From positions 3,162,001 to 3,226,000 of the forward strand of contig AP014633.1 in NCBI GenBank assembly GCA_000828835.1: a DNA stretch of 64,000 nt, in the 5' to 3' direction. How positions within the stretch are numbered: position 1 is the first letter of the stretch; each line of letters starts with the position of its first letter. The position numbers and the translations under genes were made by a program. Source of the DNA: Thioploca ingrica (GTDB taxonomy: Bacteria; Pseudomonadota; Gammaproteobacteria; Beggiatoales; Beggiatoaceae). The notes under the pieces are model-generated. The model was not told where the DNA came from, searched no databases, and saw nothing but the letters and a program-made list of their open reading frames with translations. Shown here piece after piece: positions 54,539 through 63,688 of the stretch.

Positions 54539-54839
54539 AGTCAGTTTCTCTCTTAACTGGTCATAATTGAGAACGTATTGTTTAATCCTATTCTAAAGGA
54601 GTCTAAAAATCAAGGCAAAATAAGTTCTTATCTTTAATCCGTATATCATTTTTTTTTAACCACTCATTCAAAATAAGCAGAGGATAGATCGGCTTAACTT
54701 AATAGCATTGCCCCTAACCTCCTTTGTCTCCGTCATTTTGACTTACCATTTAGATAAAGGGGATAGTAATAGACCCCTTAATATTAATAGAAGTACAATA
54801 TTATCTCTTTTGTTCTTACACAAGTTTGGAGGAGAAACG

Positions 54840-57311
54840 ATGAAACTCTATCATTATCGACGAAGTTTATCGCTGCTCGTTTTTGGTATTACAATGACCA
54901 GTTTGCCATTAACTCAAGCGAGTACGATTTATTGTGTTCATGACCAAGGATCCAATAATAGCCAATTTTGTTTTGGCACACCACTTCCCTTTCCACCAGC
55001 GGGTATTCTACCATTAGGTCCTATCCACCAACAATGCGATATTGAAGCATTAGATATTCAACCAGTAACCGACGATCTGTTTGCTGCTTCTGGTGATAAT
55101 ACGCCTCGAAAAGGACATCTTTATCGAGTAAACAAAAATAATGGTGCTATTATCGATGTAGGCAAAATTGTTGATGAAGCCACTCAGGCGGATATTACTG
55201 AAGTTGATGCACTTTCCTTCCAACCATTAACGGGTGCGCTTTGGGGGTGGGGACAAGATACGGGCTTATTTGTCATTGATTCAGCTTTGCCTCAATCAGG
55301 TGAACCGATTCAAGCACAATGCTTATCAACTCCCACTGTTCCTGCTATAGCGGCTAAAGTCGTTATACGTCGTCAAGGAACCGAGGCAATGGAAGTAGAA
55401 GATATCACCTGGAATCAGAATGGAACTGTACTGTATGCAACAGAAAATAAACATACTGATTCACTTGATAGTCATGGTGATCCGGAAAATCGTTGGACAC
55501 TCCCTGACTTCAATTTTGACTTCGATGATGGTATCAGATTATGGGCTTATGATACTACTGACAGTGGAGTGATTCGAGAAATCTGTTCTAATCTCACTAC
55601 TGAGATTGCTAATCAATTAGGACAACCTGCCGAGATCGAAGCCTTAGAATCATTACCCAACGATTTATTTAATCCCATTATTGTTCCTGACAACCAGGAT
55701 TTATTATTAGCCGGCTTTCATGGTCCCAAACAGCTACTTTATGCTGTCATAGCTACACCGCCTTTACCTTTACTGCCACCACCCGCCGCTTTACCACCCT
55801 GTGAATTGCTTTGGAAGGGAGTAATTCCTACCCAATTTAACGATATTGAAGGTCTCGCTTACACTCGCCAATCAAAGTTACCTCCTCTTGACGGTATTAT
55901 GGAACATTTGCGTACTTTACAGCAGATCGCTGAAGTTCACGAAGGCAATCGTGTCTCCGGTAGTCAGGGCTATGAAGAATCAGCGAATTATATTGTCGAA
56001 CAGTTAACCACAGCGGGTTATCAAGTGACGGTTCAGCCATTTGAATTTCCAATGTTCTATGAAGTCAACCCACCACAACTAGAACAAACGACGCCCAATC
56101 CAACCATCTATCCAGCAGATGATGTGGCCGGGTTTTTTACCATGAGCTACTCAGGTAGCGCCAATGTAACCGCAGTGGTAGAAGCAGTAGATGTCATTAT
56201 TCCACCTGGTGCTAACCCCAATACGTCAACCAGTGGTTGTGAAACGGAAGATTTTGCTCAGTTTACCCCCGGTCACATTGCCCTCATTCAACGTGGTACT
56301 TGCCCGTTCTCGACCAAAGTATCAAATGCTCAAAATGCCGGAGCGAGTGGCGTCATCATTTTTAATGAAGGTCAACCCGGTCGAATAGAAGCCTTCCACG
56401 GTACTTTGCAACAGCCTAATTTCACTATTCCGGTCGTTGGTACTCATTTCAATATTGGTGAAGAATTGTATACACTCAGTCTTAGTGGCGATGTCACTGT
56501 TCATATGATAGTTGATGCCATTTCAGAAACGAGAATGACGAGTAATATCATTGGCGAAACACCCACCGGTAATAATAAACGAACAGTAGTCGTTGGTGCT
56601 CACCTCGATTCCGTACCCACCGGACCAGGAATCAATGATAATGGTAGCGGCTCAGCAACCATCCTAGCAGTGGCATTACAACTGGCTCAGCTTGATATCA
56701 AACCCGCTAATAAAGTACGCTTTGCCTTTTGGAGTGCCGAAGAATTCGGTTTAATCGGTTCTACCTACTATGTCGATCACTTGAGCCCAGCAGAACGGAA
56801 AAAGATTATGCTTTATCTGAATTTTGATATGGTGGCTTCGCCCAATTATGTTCGTTTTGTTTATGATGGCGACGATCCCAATGCTCCAGAAGGCTCAGTT
56901 AACATTAAAAACCTGTTTTTAAATTACTTTGCTTCCCAAGGCGTGGGCGATTGTGTTTGGCCAACGGAACTGGATGGTCGCTCTGATTATCTTCCCTTCA
57001 TGAAAGCGGGTATTCCGGTGGGTGGTTTATTTACCGGTGCGGATGGCAGCAAAACCAATGAACAAGTCGCTTGTAGCGGTGGAACGGCTGGAATTCCTTA
57101 TGATGAAAACTATCATACGCCTAATGATAACTTAAATAATATCAATGAAGCTATTCTTAATGAAATGGCAAATGCCACCGCACAGGCCGTACTGACCTTT
57201 GCGATGACTAATTTATCGCTGCCCGACATAGCCGATAGCACCGCTGGAATTGCGCAAGTATCGACTACCACTTCAGCAGAGGAATACTTAGGACCATTTG
57301 TTAAACAATAA
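54840..57311 (+). CDS. Secreted M28-family aminopeptidase with PA domain
   Basis: An 823-residue protein when started at ATG 54840, which has GGAG before it and a proper signal peptide (ending TQAS); the longer frame from 54708 is not preferred. An N-terminal propeller-like domain (about 40-340, IEALDIQPVTDDLFAAS) is followed by a protease-associated domain (about 450-590, CPFSTKVSNAQNAGASGVIIF) and the M28 zinc peptidase: VVVGAHLDSVPTG, DNGSGSATI, FWSAEEFGLIGS, LNFDMVASPN and DENYHTPNDN give His, Asp, Glu-Glu, Asp and His. It is likely an extracellular aminopeptidase for nutrient uptake. Confidence 0.88.
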   Translation: MKLYHYRRSLSLLVFGITMTSLPLTQASTIYCVHDQGSNNSQFCFGTPLPFPPAGILPLGPIHQQCDIEALDIQPVTDDLFAASGDNTPRKGHLYRVNKNNGAIIDVGKIVDEATQADITEVDALSFQPLTGALWGWGQDTGLFVIDSALPQSGEPIQAQCLSTPTVPAIAAKVVIRRQGTEAMEVEDITWNQNGTVLYATENKHTDSLDSHGDPENRWTLPDFNFDFDDGIRLWAYDTTDSGVIREICSNLTTEIANQLGQPAEIEALESLPNDLFNPIIVPDNQDLLLAGFHGPKQLLYAVIATPPLPLLPPPAALPPCELLWKGVIPTQFNDIEGLAYTRQSKLPPLDGIMEHLRTLQQIAEVHEGNRVSGSQGYEESANYIVEQLTTAGYQVTVQPFEFPMFYEVNPPQLEQTTPNPTIYPADDVAGFFTMSYSGSANVTAVVEAVDVIIPPGANPNTSTSGCETEDFAQFTPGHIALIQRGTCPFSTKVSNAQNAGASGVIIFNEGQPGRIEAFHGTLQQPNFTIPVVGTHFNIGEELYTLSLSGDVTVHMIVDAISETRMTSNIIGETPTGNNKRTVVVGAHLDSVPTGPGINDNGSGSATILAVALQLAQLDIKPANKVRFAFWSAEEFGLIGSTYYVDHLSPAERKKIMLYLNFDMVASPNYVRFVYDGDDPNAPEGSVNIKNLFLNYFASQGVGDCVWPTELDGRSDYLPFMKAGIPVGGLFTGADGSKTNEQVACSGGTAGIPYDENYHTPNDNLNNINEAILNEMANATAQAVLTFAMTNLSLPDIADSTAGIAQVSTTTSAEEYLGPFVKQ

Positions 57312-57359
57312 GCTTTGCTTGTTGCGGAAAGAGGTGTTAAATCTCAGTTGTAACGCGCT

Positions 57360-57412
57360 GATTTTCTAGGAATGTTGGATTTCGCCACGCGGATCCACTC
57401 TCCTAGGAAATC
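57360..57412. repeat. Long hairpin after the peptidase gene
   Basis: Twelve bases at 57360-57371 (GATTTTCTAGGA) pair with 57401-57412 (TCCTAGGAAATC) with one G-U, and the loop is 29 bases. It may serve as a transcription barrier; no T-tract follows. Confidence 0.6.
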
Positions 57413-57565
57413 GATATTCTATAACCGGTTCAAACGATTTCAAAGGCTGAGTTGCCCAAGTGAGGCTAATATAGCTAAATAATTGAAGGGATCGAATAAG
57501 AGAGGCGAATTATTATAAAAACCCAGCGTTATTTTTTCTAGTTAAGTGAGTTAAGGGTAAAGACA

Positions 57566-58411
57566 TTAACCACCGCCACAACCACCACTAGAATTACGCC
57601 CGTAGTTATCTATTTTTACAGAATTTTTTCCAAACGCTTGTTCAAAACTCGCAAACAGAGAAGATCCAGCTAATGCCTGAATACCAAAAATGGCTACTCG
57701 AAGACTGGAATTAATTTCATTATTATTTTCGGTTCTTAGCCATTCAAAATGGTTTGCTAATTTTTTTTGATACAAATAACCTAATTGACTTTGTTGAGCG
57801 GGTGTTAATACATTCAGTGTTACCACGACTAATAGAGCGATAGTTATCATAAAAAATTCGACTGAATCACCCGCAATGATTTCAAAATAAAGTTTTATTC
57901 CTCCTAAACTCAAAATAATAAATAAAGTGATCCACAAGGCTAACCAAGATCGAGCTAATTGAGAAGAAGTCCGTTTAAGATGTAATTTCTCTAAAATATG
58001 GTTAATGTACTTCATTGGCTTATCAAGGCGTAATAATACCCCAGGATCTAGAAAAAAATCAGCGGGTCTACGTTTTATACTGGCAAATTGATAGAGAACT
58101 TCCTCAATTTCATTTTCTGGTTGATGGCTTGAAGAACTAATTCGCCGAATTTGTAAAGCATTACCTTTACCGGTTAGCGTAATTAAATTATTCTTCCAAA
58201 GATTAAACAGTGCAATTTGAATCACACCTCGACAGCCATCTCGCAATGCAGCAATTTCAAAAGGATTAAGAGAATTTACGTCCGGTAAGGGATAGCGAAT
58301 TGAACCATCGGTTTTAACCCATAACCAACCGATAAGAATGCAAAAAGTCGATAACAACGTAAAGTAAACTAAAAAAATCGGGCCTGGTAGTTGTATAATC
58401 ATATCCATCAT
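57566..58411 (-). CDS. TIGR04222-type membrane protein
   Basis: A 281-residue membrane protein with a first span near residues 10-31 and two spans near 155-200. The cytosolic part contains LNPFEIAALRDGCRGVIQIAL and the end is Gly/Ser/Cys rich (RNSSGGCGGG). This combination marks the TIGR04222 family of unknown function. It is a single gene convergent with the peptidase gene. Confidence 0.8.
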   Translation of the reverse strand: MMDMIIQLPGPIFLVYFTLLSTFCILIGWLWVKTDGSIRYPLPDVNSLNPFEIAALRDGCRGVIQIALFNLWKNNLITLTGKGNALQIRRISSSSHQPENEIEEVLYQFASIKRRPADFFLDPGVLLRLDKPMKYINHILEKLHLKRTSSQLARSWLALWITLFIILSLGGIKLYFEIIAGDSVEFFMITIALLVVVTLNVLTPAQQSQLGYLYQKKLANHFEWLRTENNNEINSSLRVAIFGIQALAGSSLFASFEQAFGKNSVKIDNYGRNSSGGCGGG

Positions 58412-58530
58412 GAGGCCATCTCCTAATTTTAATCTAATTGATTGAATTAAATAAAATACTTAAACTGATTATGAAGCGAGTCATCAAACTTCGTTGTGAA
58501 GGTTATTTATGCAAGAATTTTGCCTCAAAA

Positions 58531-58746
58531 TTATTTCTCATTGATTAATAACACTTCTAGAGGAAATCTGATCATCGGGGGGGGTGGGAAGCAGAGTAAA
58601 TTGCTGTGAATTAAATCTGTTTCGATAGGGTAAAAAATTTTGTGGATTTCGGACAATTGATATTGCGTTTCTTCCATTGATTCATCCCAATTATTTCCAA
58701 TGGCTTTTTTTAATCGTTCCCGATAAGCTGGTGGCGTCTTATTACT
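58531..58746 (-). pseudogene. Fragment of an unknown coding sequence
   Basis: On the minus strand an open stretch of about 70 codons without a start codon ends in TAA at 58531-58533. It reads PAYRERLKKAIGNNWDESME, then TQYQLSEIHKIFYPIET, and ends CFPPPPMIRFPLEVLLINEK. The composition is strongly protein-like, and an in-frame stop (58747-58749) lies just upstream, so it is likely the tail of a lost gene. It is too short on its own to be a normal gene. The remainder of 58412-58787 shows nothing. Confidence 0.5.
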
Positions 58747-58787
58747 CTAATTTTGATCTTCATTGATTTTTAAATAAAAACGATTCT

Positions 58788-59297
58788 ATGGTGAATAACA
58801 TGACTCAATCTCCTCAATTGCCACGGTTATTAGCTTCTCCTTTAAAGATTATTCCCGCTTTTGTTCATAGTACTGCTTTAGTTACTTTTTTAAACCGAGT
58901 TTTTGCAGCGGCGTTACGCTCAGGAGAACTTGAGTTTTTATCTCAGCAAGTTTTATTGATACGAATTATCGATGCCAGATTAGATTTCAAGTTGACTTTA
59001 AGTGGTAACCGCTTGATTATCTGCCCTCCACATCAACCTTATGATCTTCTGATCGAAGGCGTTGCCTACGATTTTTTATTGTTAGCCAGTCATCGGGAAG
59101 ATGCGGATACGCTTTTTTTTAATCGGCGGTTACGGTTAGCCGGGAATACCGAACTGGGGCTTTATCTAAAAAACTTTTTAGATGCACAGGAACCAGCGAC
59201 CTTATTTGGACCGCTTGTTAAACCTTTGGAAAAAATAACTCATTTGATTGAACGGGTTGAAAAAATTCAAGCCGTTGTTCGTTTCAACCGAGGATAG
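58788..59297 (+). CDS. ubiT: UbiT, SCP2-domain factor for O2-independent ubiquinone synthesis
   Basis: A 169-residue protein with an SCP2 fold (FLNRVFAAALRSGELEFLSQ, IIDARLDFKLTLSGNRL, DFLLLASHREDADTLFFNRRL). The motif DADTLFFNRRLRLAGNTELGL is characteristic of UbiT (YhbT). UbiT binds prenyl lipids and works with UbiU and UbiV to hydroxylate the quinone ring without oxygen. Here it faces ubiV, 26 bases apart at their ends. The start at 58788 or the Met four codons later cannot be distinguished. Confidence 0.9.
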   Translation: MVNNMTQSPQLPRLLASPLKIIPAFVHSTALVTFLNRVFAAALRSGELEFLSQQVLLIRIIDARLDFKLTLSGNRLIICPPHQPYDLLIEGVAYDFLLLASHREDADTLFFNRRLRLAGNTELGLYLKNFLDAQEPATLFGPLVKPLEKITHLIERVEKIQAVVRFNRG

Positions 59298-59323
59298 TCA
59301 CTCACTCCAGCAAGTCAGCCGAT

Positions 59324-60223
59324 CTAAGTGTGAGAATTGATCCCGGCATGCCCATGCCAATAGCCATCACAGTGGCCAAAAGCGGAACAACGTTGTAATT
59401 GAGCCATTCCTTCAGCCAAGGTTTGAGGTTCATCTAGGGCAGTTCGGAATAGCTTGATCACCTGTTCGGTCTGCTGTGATTGTGGGCTAATTCGTAATAC
59501 CTCAATTCCCCAGGATTGGAAAGTGGCTAAATCAGGTAATAAATTGCAATGTGGCGCTGATTGCGTCTGAATACCGTTTAAGATTAAAAAAGGATTGCCT
59601 TCTTGGGTAGCGAGTGTCAGACCCTCTGGATAATCTAAACAACGGTACTGACAATCGTCTTTAGGAAGATTATGCGCACGGGCTGTGAAACAGCGAGCGG
59701 AATAAGCGAGCGGCAACCGACCATAAACCAATACCTCAGTTGCTACGTTGGGTGGACGTTGGGCCTGAAAATCAGCTAGCACTTCACGAGACAATTCCAG
59801 TGGGAATACCCAGCGCCGCAATCCCAATTTGGCTAGGAATGCTAGCGCACGCGGATTGTAAATGTTGATACCGCTACCGGCTACAAAGGGTGTACCTTTT
59901 AAAAGTTGCACGGCAGCCATGTCATTCGCTTCTACCATGAACTGACCATTATTACATAGCCGCTGCAAAGTTTTGAGTTCTGATTCGGCTTCCAATAAAG
60001 TTAAAGTGGATAGCACGACTTCTTTACCGGCGGCAGTTAACCGCTCTGCTAACGTTAACCATTCACTGGTGCGTAAGGCTTTACGTTTAGAACAAACCGT
60101 TTCTCCCAAATAGATAATATCAACCGCAGTCTGAGCCATGCGTTCATAAAAATCGAGTAAAAATTCACGTGACCAATAGTATAAAACTGGGCCGAGCGCG
60201 AGTTTAGGTAGAGAAGAGTTCAT
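59324..60223 (-). CDS. ubiV: UbiV, Fe-S U32-family hydroxylation factor
   Basis: A 299-residue U32 protein. The four [4Fe-4S] ligands are Cys44 (ETVCSKRKAL), Cys178, Cys191 and Cys195 (RCFTARAHN, DDCQYRCLD), spaced as in E. coli UbiV. With UbiU it forms a heterodimer for oxygen-independent ring hydroxylation using prephenate. It starts three bases after the ubiU stop, so both are in one operon. Confidence 0.92.
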   Translation of the reverse strand: MNSSLPKLALGPVLYYWSREFLLDFYERMAQTAVDIIYLGETVCSKRKALRTSEWLTLAERLTAAGKEVVLSTLTLLEAESELKTLQRLCNNGQFMVEANDMAAVQLLKGTPFVAGSGINIYNPRALAFLAKLGLRRWVFPLELSREVLADFQAQRPPNVATEVLVYGRLPLAYSARCFTARAHNLPKDDCQYRCLDYPEGLTLATQEGNPFLILNGIQTQSAPHCNLLPDLATFQSWGIEVLRISPQSQQTEQVIKLFRTALDEPQTLAEGMAQLQRCSAFGHCDGYWHGHAGINSHT

Positions 60224-60226
60224 CTG

Positions 60227-61222
60227 TTATTGCCAAGGTCGATGGTAAGCGCCCAAAGTCGTTTGAGTGCCTTCCGCTATTTTACTGAGTTCAGTAAGCC
60301 ATTGAGATTGGGGAATATAAGCGTGTGGATTGCGTTGGCAAGCATTCAGTGCTGCCCGCCAAATCCGCGTCACTTGGGCGACATAGGTTGAGCTACGCTG
60401 CCGCCCTTCGATTTTAATCGCTACCACCCCGGCCGCTTGTAATTGCGGTAAAATGGCTAAAGTATTTAAACTCGTTGGTTCCTCAATGGCGTAATAAGTC
60501 TGTTGTCCTACCTGAAAACGCCCTTTGCAAATCGTAGGATACCCAGCATTTTCACCCGTACCCCGCCGATCGAGCAAGATACCACCCAGCCGTGTTTCTA
60601 ATCCCTGCGAGGTCTCACGCCATTCGACAGCACTGGCGGGCGAACAAGCGCCAAACGTATTCGGAGACTCTCCACAAGCGTAAGAAGACAGCAGACACCG
60701 CCCTTCCACCATCACACACAAGCTACCGAAACCAAACACTTCCACCGCTACCGGGCTGTTGGCTGCAACCTGTTGTACTTGGGGGAGAGATAACACTCGC
60801 GGTAAAACCACGCGACGAATATCAAAATGCTCGTGGTAAAAGCGAATCGCCTCATAATTGGTTGCCGAAGCTTGTACTGAGAGATGGCGCGGTAAATCGG
60901 GCCAACGTTCGGTGGCATAAGCCAGCACGCCGAGATCAGCCAGAATCACGGCATCCACGCCTAATTCAGCCGCTCGGTCAACGGCGGATTGCCAACGTGA
61001 CCAACTTTGCGGTTGTGGATAAGTGTTAATGGCCACAAAGATACGCACCTTGCGCTGGTGAGCATAGCGAATTCCCTCAGCCAATTTAGCGCTATCGAAG
61101 TTAAGACCGGCAAAATGACGGGCATTGGTATCATCACGAAAACCAACATAGACCGCATTCGCACCCTGATCAACTGCGGCTTTCAGCGCCGGTAGATTCC
61201 CCGCCGGACAAACGAGTTCCAT
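60227..61222 (-). CDS. ubiU: UbiU, Fe-S U32-family hydroxylation factor
   Basis: A 331-residue U32 protein if started at the third codon of the longest frame (MELVCPAGNLPALKAAVD). With this start the cluster ligands fall at Cys169, Cys176, Cys193 and Cys232, exactly the E. coli numbers, which supports it. Motifs: VMVEGRCLLSSYACGESPN and YPTICKGRF. It is the partner of UbiV. Its start lies inside the end of the yhcC-like gene (overlap about 53 bases). Confidence 0.93.
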   Translation of the reverse strand: MELVCPAGNLPALKAAVDQGANAVYVGFRDDTNARHFAGLNFDSAKLAEGIRYAHQRKVRIFVAINTYPQPQSWSRWQSAVDRAAELGVDAVILADLGVLAYATERWPDLPRHLSVQASATNYEAIRFYHEHFDIRRVVLPRVLSLPQVQQVAANSPVAVEVFGFGSLCVMVEGRCLLSSYACGESPNTFGACSPASAVEWRETSQGLETRLGGILLDRRGTGENAGYPTICKGRFQVGQQTYYAIEEPTSLNTLAILPQLQAAGVVAIKIEGRQRSSTYVAQVTRIWRAALNACQRNPHAYIPQSQWLTELSKIAEGTQTTLGAYHRPWQ

Positions 61223-62306
61223 AAACAATATCCTTCATATTCAAATCATTGTGTTTGCTCAAGACCAGCGGTTTCGATTGAACATCATGGTTTTGCGCGT
61301 TGCCCGATGGCTTGGCAAAGCGACCTTGCCAACTACCCCGTTGCTGCAAGGTGCGGGTAATCGCATTAAGTACCGCCCACTTTTGATGACACCAGTGAGG
61401 TGCGAGCAAAATATCGAGCGAAGCCGTGCCGGTCACCCGGTGGTAAACGATTTCCGGCGGAGTTCGTTCAATCAGATCAGCGGCAATGGCCACATAATCT
61501 GCCATTTCCAAAGGGTGATAAGCACCTTGTCGCCATTGTTTTGCCAGTATCGTTTGTTTCACAACATGGAGCGGATGTAATTTAAGACCGTCTACACCCA
61601 ATTCCAGGACACGCGCCAGCGTTTCCACGGCGAACTCACGATTTTCTCCCGGTAAACCCACGATTAAATGAGTACACACGGGAATTCCTCGTTGCCGGGT
61701 GGCTTGTACCGCTTGTTGATAGTCAACGAATTGATGCCCACGGTGGATGCGTTCCAGGGTTGTGTCAAAAGCGGATTGCAGTCCTAATTCCAACCAAATT
61801 TCATAACCACCTTGTTGATAACTGCTCAATAAATCTAACACTGCCGTCGAGACACAATCCGGGCGTGTGCCTATCGATAATCCCACCACATCGGGTTCCG
61901 CTAAAGCTTGTTCATAAAGCGTAGCCAGTCGTTGTACTTCAGCATAAGTATTGGTATAGGCTTGAAAATAGGCGATAAAACGTTCTGCTCCCGTCCGCTT
62001 GGCCAATACTTCACGGCCTTTGGCTAATTGGGCAGCGATGGACAAAGGCTGGCGAGCATGGGGATTAAATGAACGATTATTGCAAAAGGTGCAACCGCCC
62101 CGTCCTTTGCTACCATCTCGATTGGGACAATTCAGACCGGCATTAATAGTCAGCTTGTGAACCCGCTCGCCGTAACGCTGCAATAAGTCTTGACCAAAGG
62201 TATTAACATACTGGGAAAGTACCTGATGGTTTATTGGTTCAAGACAAATTGGATCGTTAAACCCGGGCACATTGATAGAAAGTATCTCACCCTGTTTCAT
62301 AAGCAT
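61170..62306 (-). CDS. YhcC-like radical SAM protein (TIGR01212 family)
   Basis: A 378-residue protein. The radical-SAM cysteines are in NAGLNCPNRDGSKGRGGCTFCN (an extended C-x(10)-C-x2-C pattern typical of YhcC). SIGTRPDCV and VCTHLIVGLPGE follow. The C-terminal 20 residues run into ubiU. The natural core begins near residue 29 (LSQYVNTFGQDLLQRYGE), so the first 28 residues are an unusual extension. Role unknown; it is often genomically near redox genes. It is the first gene of the yhcC-ubiU-ubiV operon, with an FNR box upstream. Confidence 0.88.
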   Translation of the reverse strand: MLMKQGEILSINVPGFNDPICLEPINHQVLSQYVNTFGQDLLQRYGERVHKLTINAGLNCPNRDGSKGRGGCTFCNNRSFNPHARQPLSIAAQLAKGREVLAKRTGAERFIAYFQAYTNTYAEVQRLATLYEQALAEPDVVGLSIGTRPDCVSTAVLDLLSSYQQGGYEIWLELGLQSAFDTTLERIHRGHQFVDYQQAVQATRQRGIPVCTHLIVGLPGENREFAVETLARVLELGVDGLKLHPLHVVKQTILAKQWRQGAYHPLEMADYVAIAADLIERTPPEIVYHRVTGTASLDILLAPHWCHQKWAVLNAITRTLQQRGSWQGRFAKPSGNAQNHDVQSKPLVLSKHNDLNMKDIVYGTRLSGGESTGAESRS

Positions 62307-62335
62307 GAATTAAACATATTTCGGAAATAATATAT

Positions 62336-62349
62336 TTGATTTAGATCAA
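62336..62349. promoter_or_regulatory. Perfect FNR/ANR box upstream of yhcC-ubiU-ubiV
   Basis: TTGATTTAGATCAA matches the FNR consensus TTGAT-N4-ATCAA in all ten fixed positions. Its centre is 62342.5. On the minus strand TTTAAT (62314-62309) lies where a -10 belongs for an FNR site centred at -41.5; this would start transcription near 62301, at the yhcC start codons. In E. coli the ubiUV operon is known to be activated by Fnr in anoxia. Confidence 0.7.
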
Positions 62350-62728
62350 ATCTCTATTTTTCAAATAGTTTTAAAACAAATATGAATAATATTTTGTTTT
62401 TAAATTATATTTTTATTTAAGAATTGAGTATAAAATAAATGTAAATTGTAATTATACCAGGTAATTATGCTAATTCTATAGCAAAATATTTTACGATTTT
62501 ATCCTCTAGATAATTACTTTTAAAAAAATTGCAGTTTATTCAATTTATTTAGATTTAATCATTGTTAATAAGTTGATTTATAAAATTAATTTAAGATTAA
62601 CTCTTATTTTACTTCCTGGAATTTCACTGATTAAACCGGTCAGCTACCAGTAACACCCAAATTAAATATTGTTTTAACTATAACTGTAATGTAATATATA
62701 AAACATTATATTCCTCTAGGTACCCAAT
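62350..62728. other. Very AT-rich intergenic region
   Basis: About 380 bases are strikingly AT-rich with no supportable reading frame, strong hairpin or tandem repeat. They should contain the chrB promoter. Nothing more can be supported. Confidence 0.6.
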
Positions 62729-63688
62729 ATGAGCTTCCTAGCCTTGTTTATCCGGCTACCCACCAAGGAATCCACCGGCCGTATGCGTGTCTGGCGAGCA
62801 TTGCGCTCACTGGGCTGTGCTACTTTGCGGGACGGGGTGTATTTACTGCCGGATTCACCGGATCATGCGGCTACCTTGCAATCGGTGGCTGAGGAGACGC
62901 TAGCGGTGCATGGATCGGCGGAGATTTATCGGCTGGCGGGATGCGATGCAATTCAAGACGCCGCGCTACGTGCGCTTTTCAACCGCAGTAACGACTATGC
63001 TGAGATGGCTAAAGAAGTGCAGACGTTCCGAACCGAGTTGACCACGTTAGCTGGAACCACTGTTAATCGCCGGATGCAGTCTTTAACACGTCGGTTCGAG
63101 CAAGTAACGCGAGTCGATTTTTTTGCGGATGAAGCTCAACAGCAGATGTTGGCCATACTGGAAGACTTGCAGAGATCCATTAATCGTCACTACTCACCCG
63201 ATGAGCCGATCGCGAAAGATTCACCCATTCCACGGCTTAATCCGGCTGACTACCGAGGTCGTATCTGGGCTACCCGTAAACGTCCCTGGATAGATCGGTT
63301 GGCCAGCGCTTGGCTGATTTGGCGCTACATCGATTCAGAGGCAACTTTTATCTGGCTAGAATCGCCCACCGATTGTCAAGCCGATTGGCTTAGCTTTGAC
63401 TTTGATGGCGCAGCGTTCAGCCATATGGGTACCAAAGTGACCTTCGAGACTTTGTTAACGAGTTTCAAGCTGGAGGAGAATGTTGCCCTGTGTCGGTTGG
63501 GTGCTTTGGTCCATTTTCTCGACGTCGGGGGGGTGCCGGTCTCGGATGCACCTGGGGTTGAGGCGATACTGGCCGGTGCTCGCGCTGCTTACCCCGATGA
63601 TGATGCCCTGTTTGAGGCAGTATCGAAAGTGTTTGATTGGATAATTGGAAATTACATTGAAAGTAATCAGGAGAAAAACCATGAGTGA
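62729..63688 (+). CDS. chrB: ChrB, chromate resistance regulator/sensor
   Basis: A 319-residue protein matching ChrB: N-terminal domain [39 protein letters not shown], and C-terminal domain [20 protein letters not shown] with [12 protein letters not shown]. ChrB controls the chrA chromate exporter in a chromate-dependent way. AGG-type ribosome site precedes it weakly. Its GC content looks higher than that of most of the window, as often with transferred metal-resistance genes. It overlaps chrA by eight bases. Confidence 0.9.
   Translation: MSFLALFIRLPTKESTGRMRVWRALRSLGCATLRDGVYLLPDSPDHAATLQSVAEETLAVHGSAEIYRLAGCDAIQDAALRALFNRSNDYAEMAKEVQTFRTELTTLAGTTVNRRMQSLTRRFEQVTRVDFFADEAQQQMLAILEDLQRSINRHYSPDEPIAKDSPIPRLNPADYRGRIWATRKRPWIDRLASAWLIWRYIDSEATFIWLESPTDCQADWLSFDFDGAAFSHMGTKVTFETLLTSFKLEENVALCRLGALVHFLDVGGVPVSDAPGVEAILAGARAAYPDDDALFEAVSKVFDWIIGNYIESNQEKNHE

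Noticed and set aside
54708-54839. A longer start for the M28 peptidase
   Set aside because: The ATG at 54840 has a good ribosome site and is followed at once by a signal peptide.
58752-58765. Second FNR box before ubiT (TTGATCTTCATTGA)
   Set aside because: The right half-site is ATTGA instead of ATCAA, so only eight of ten fixed bases agree; too weak to claim.
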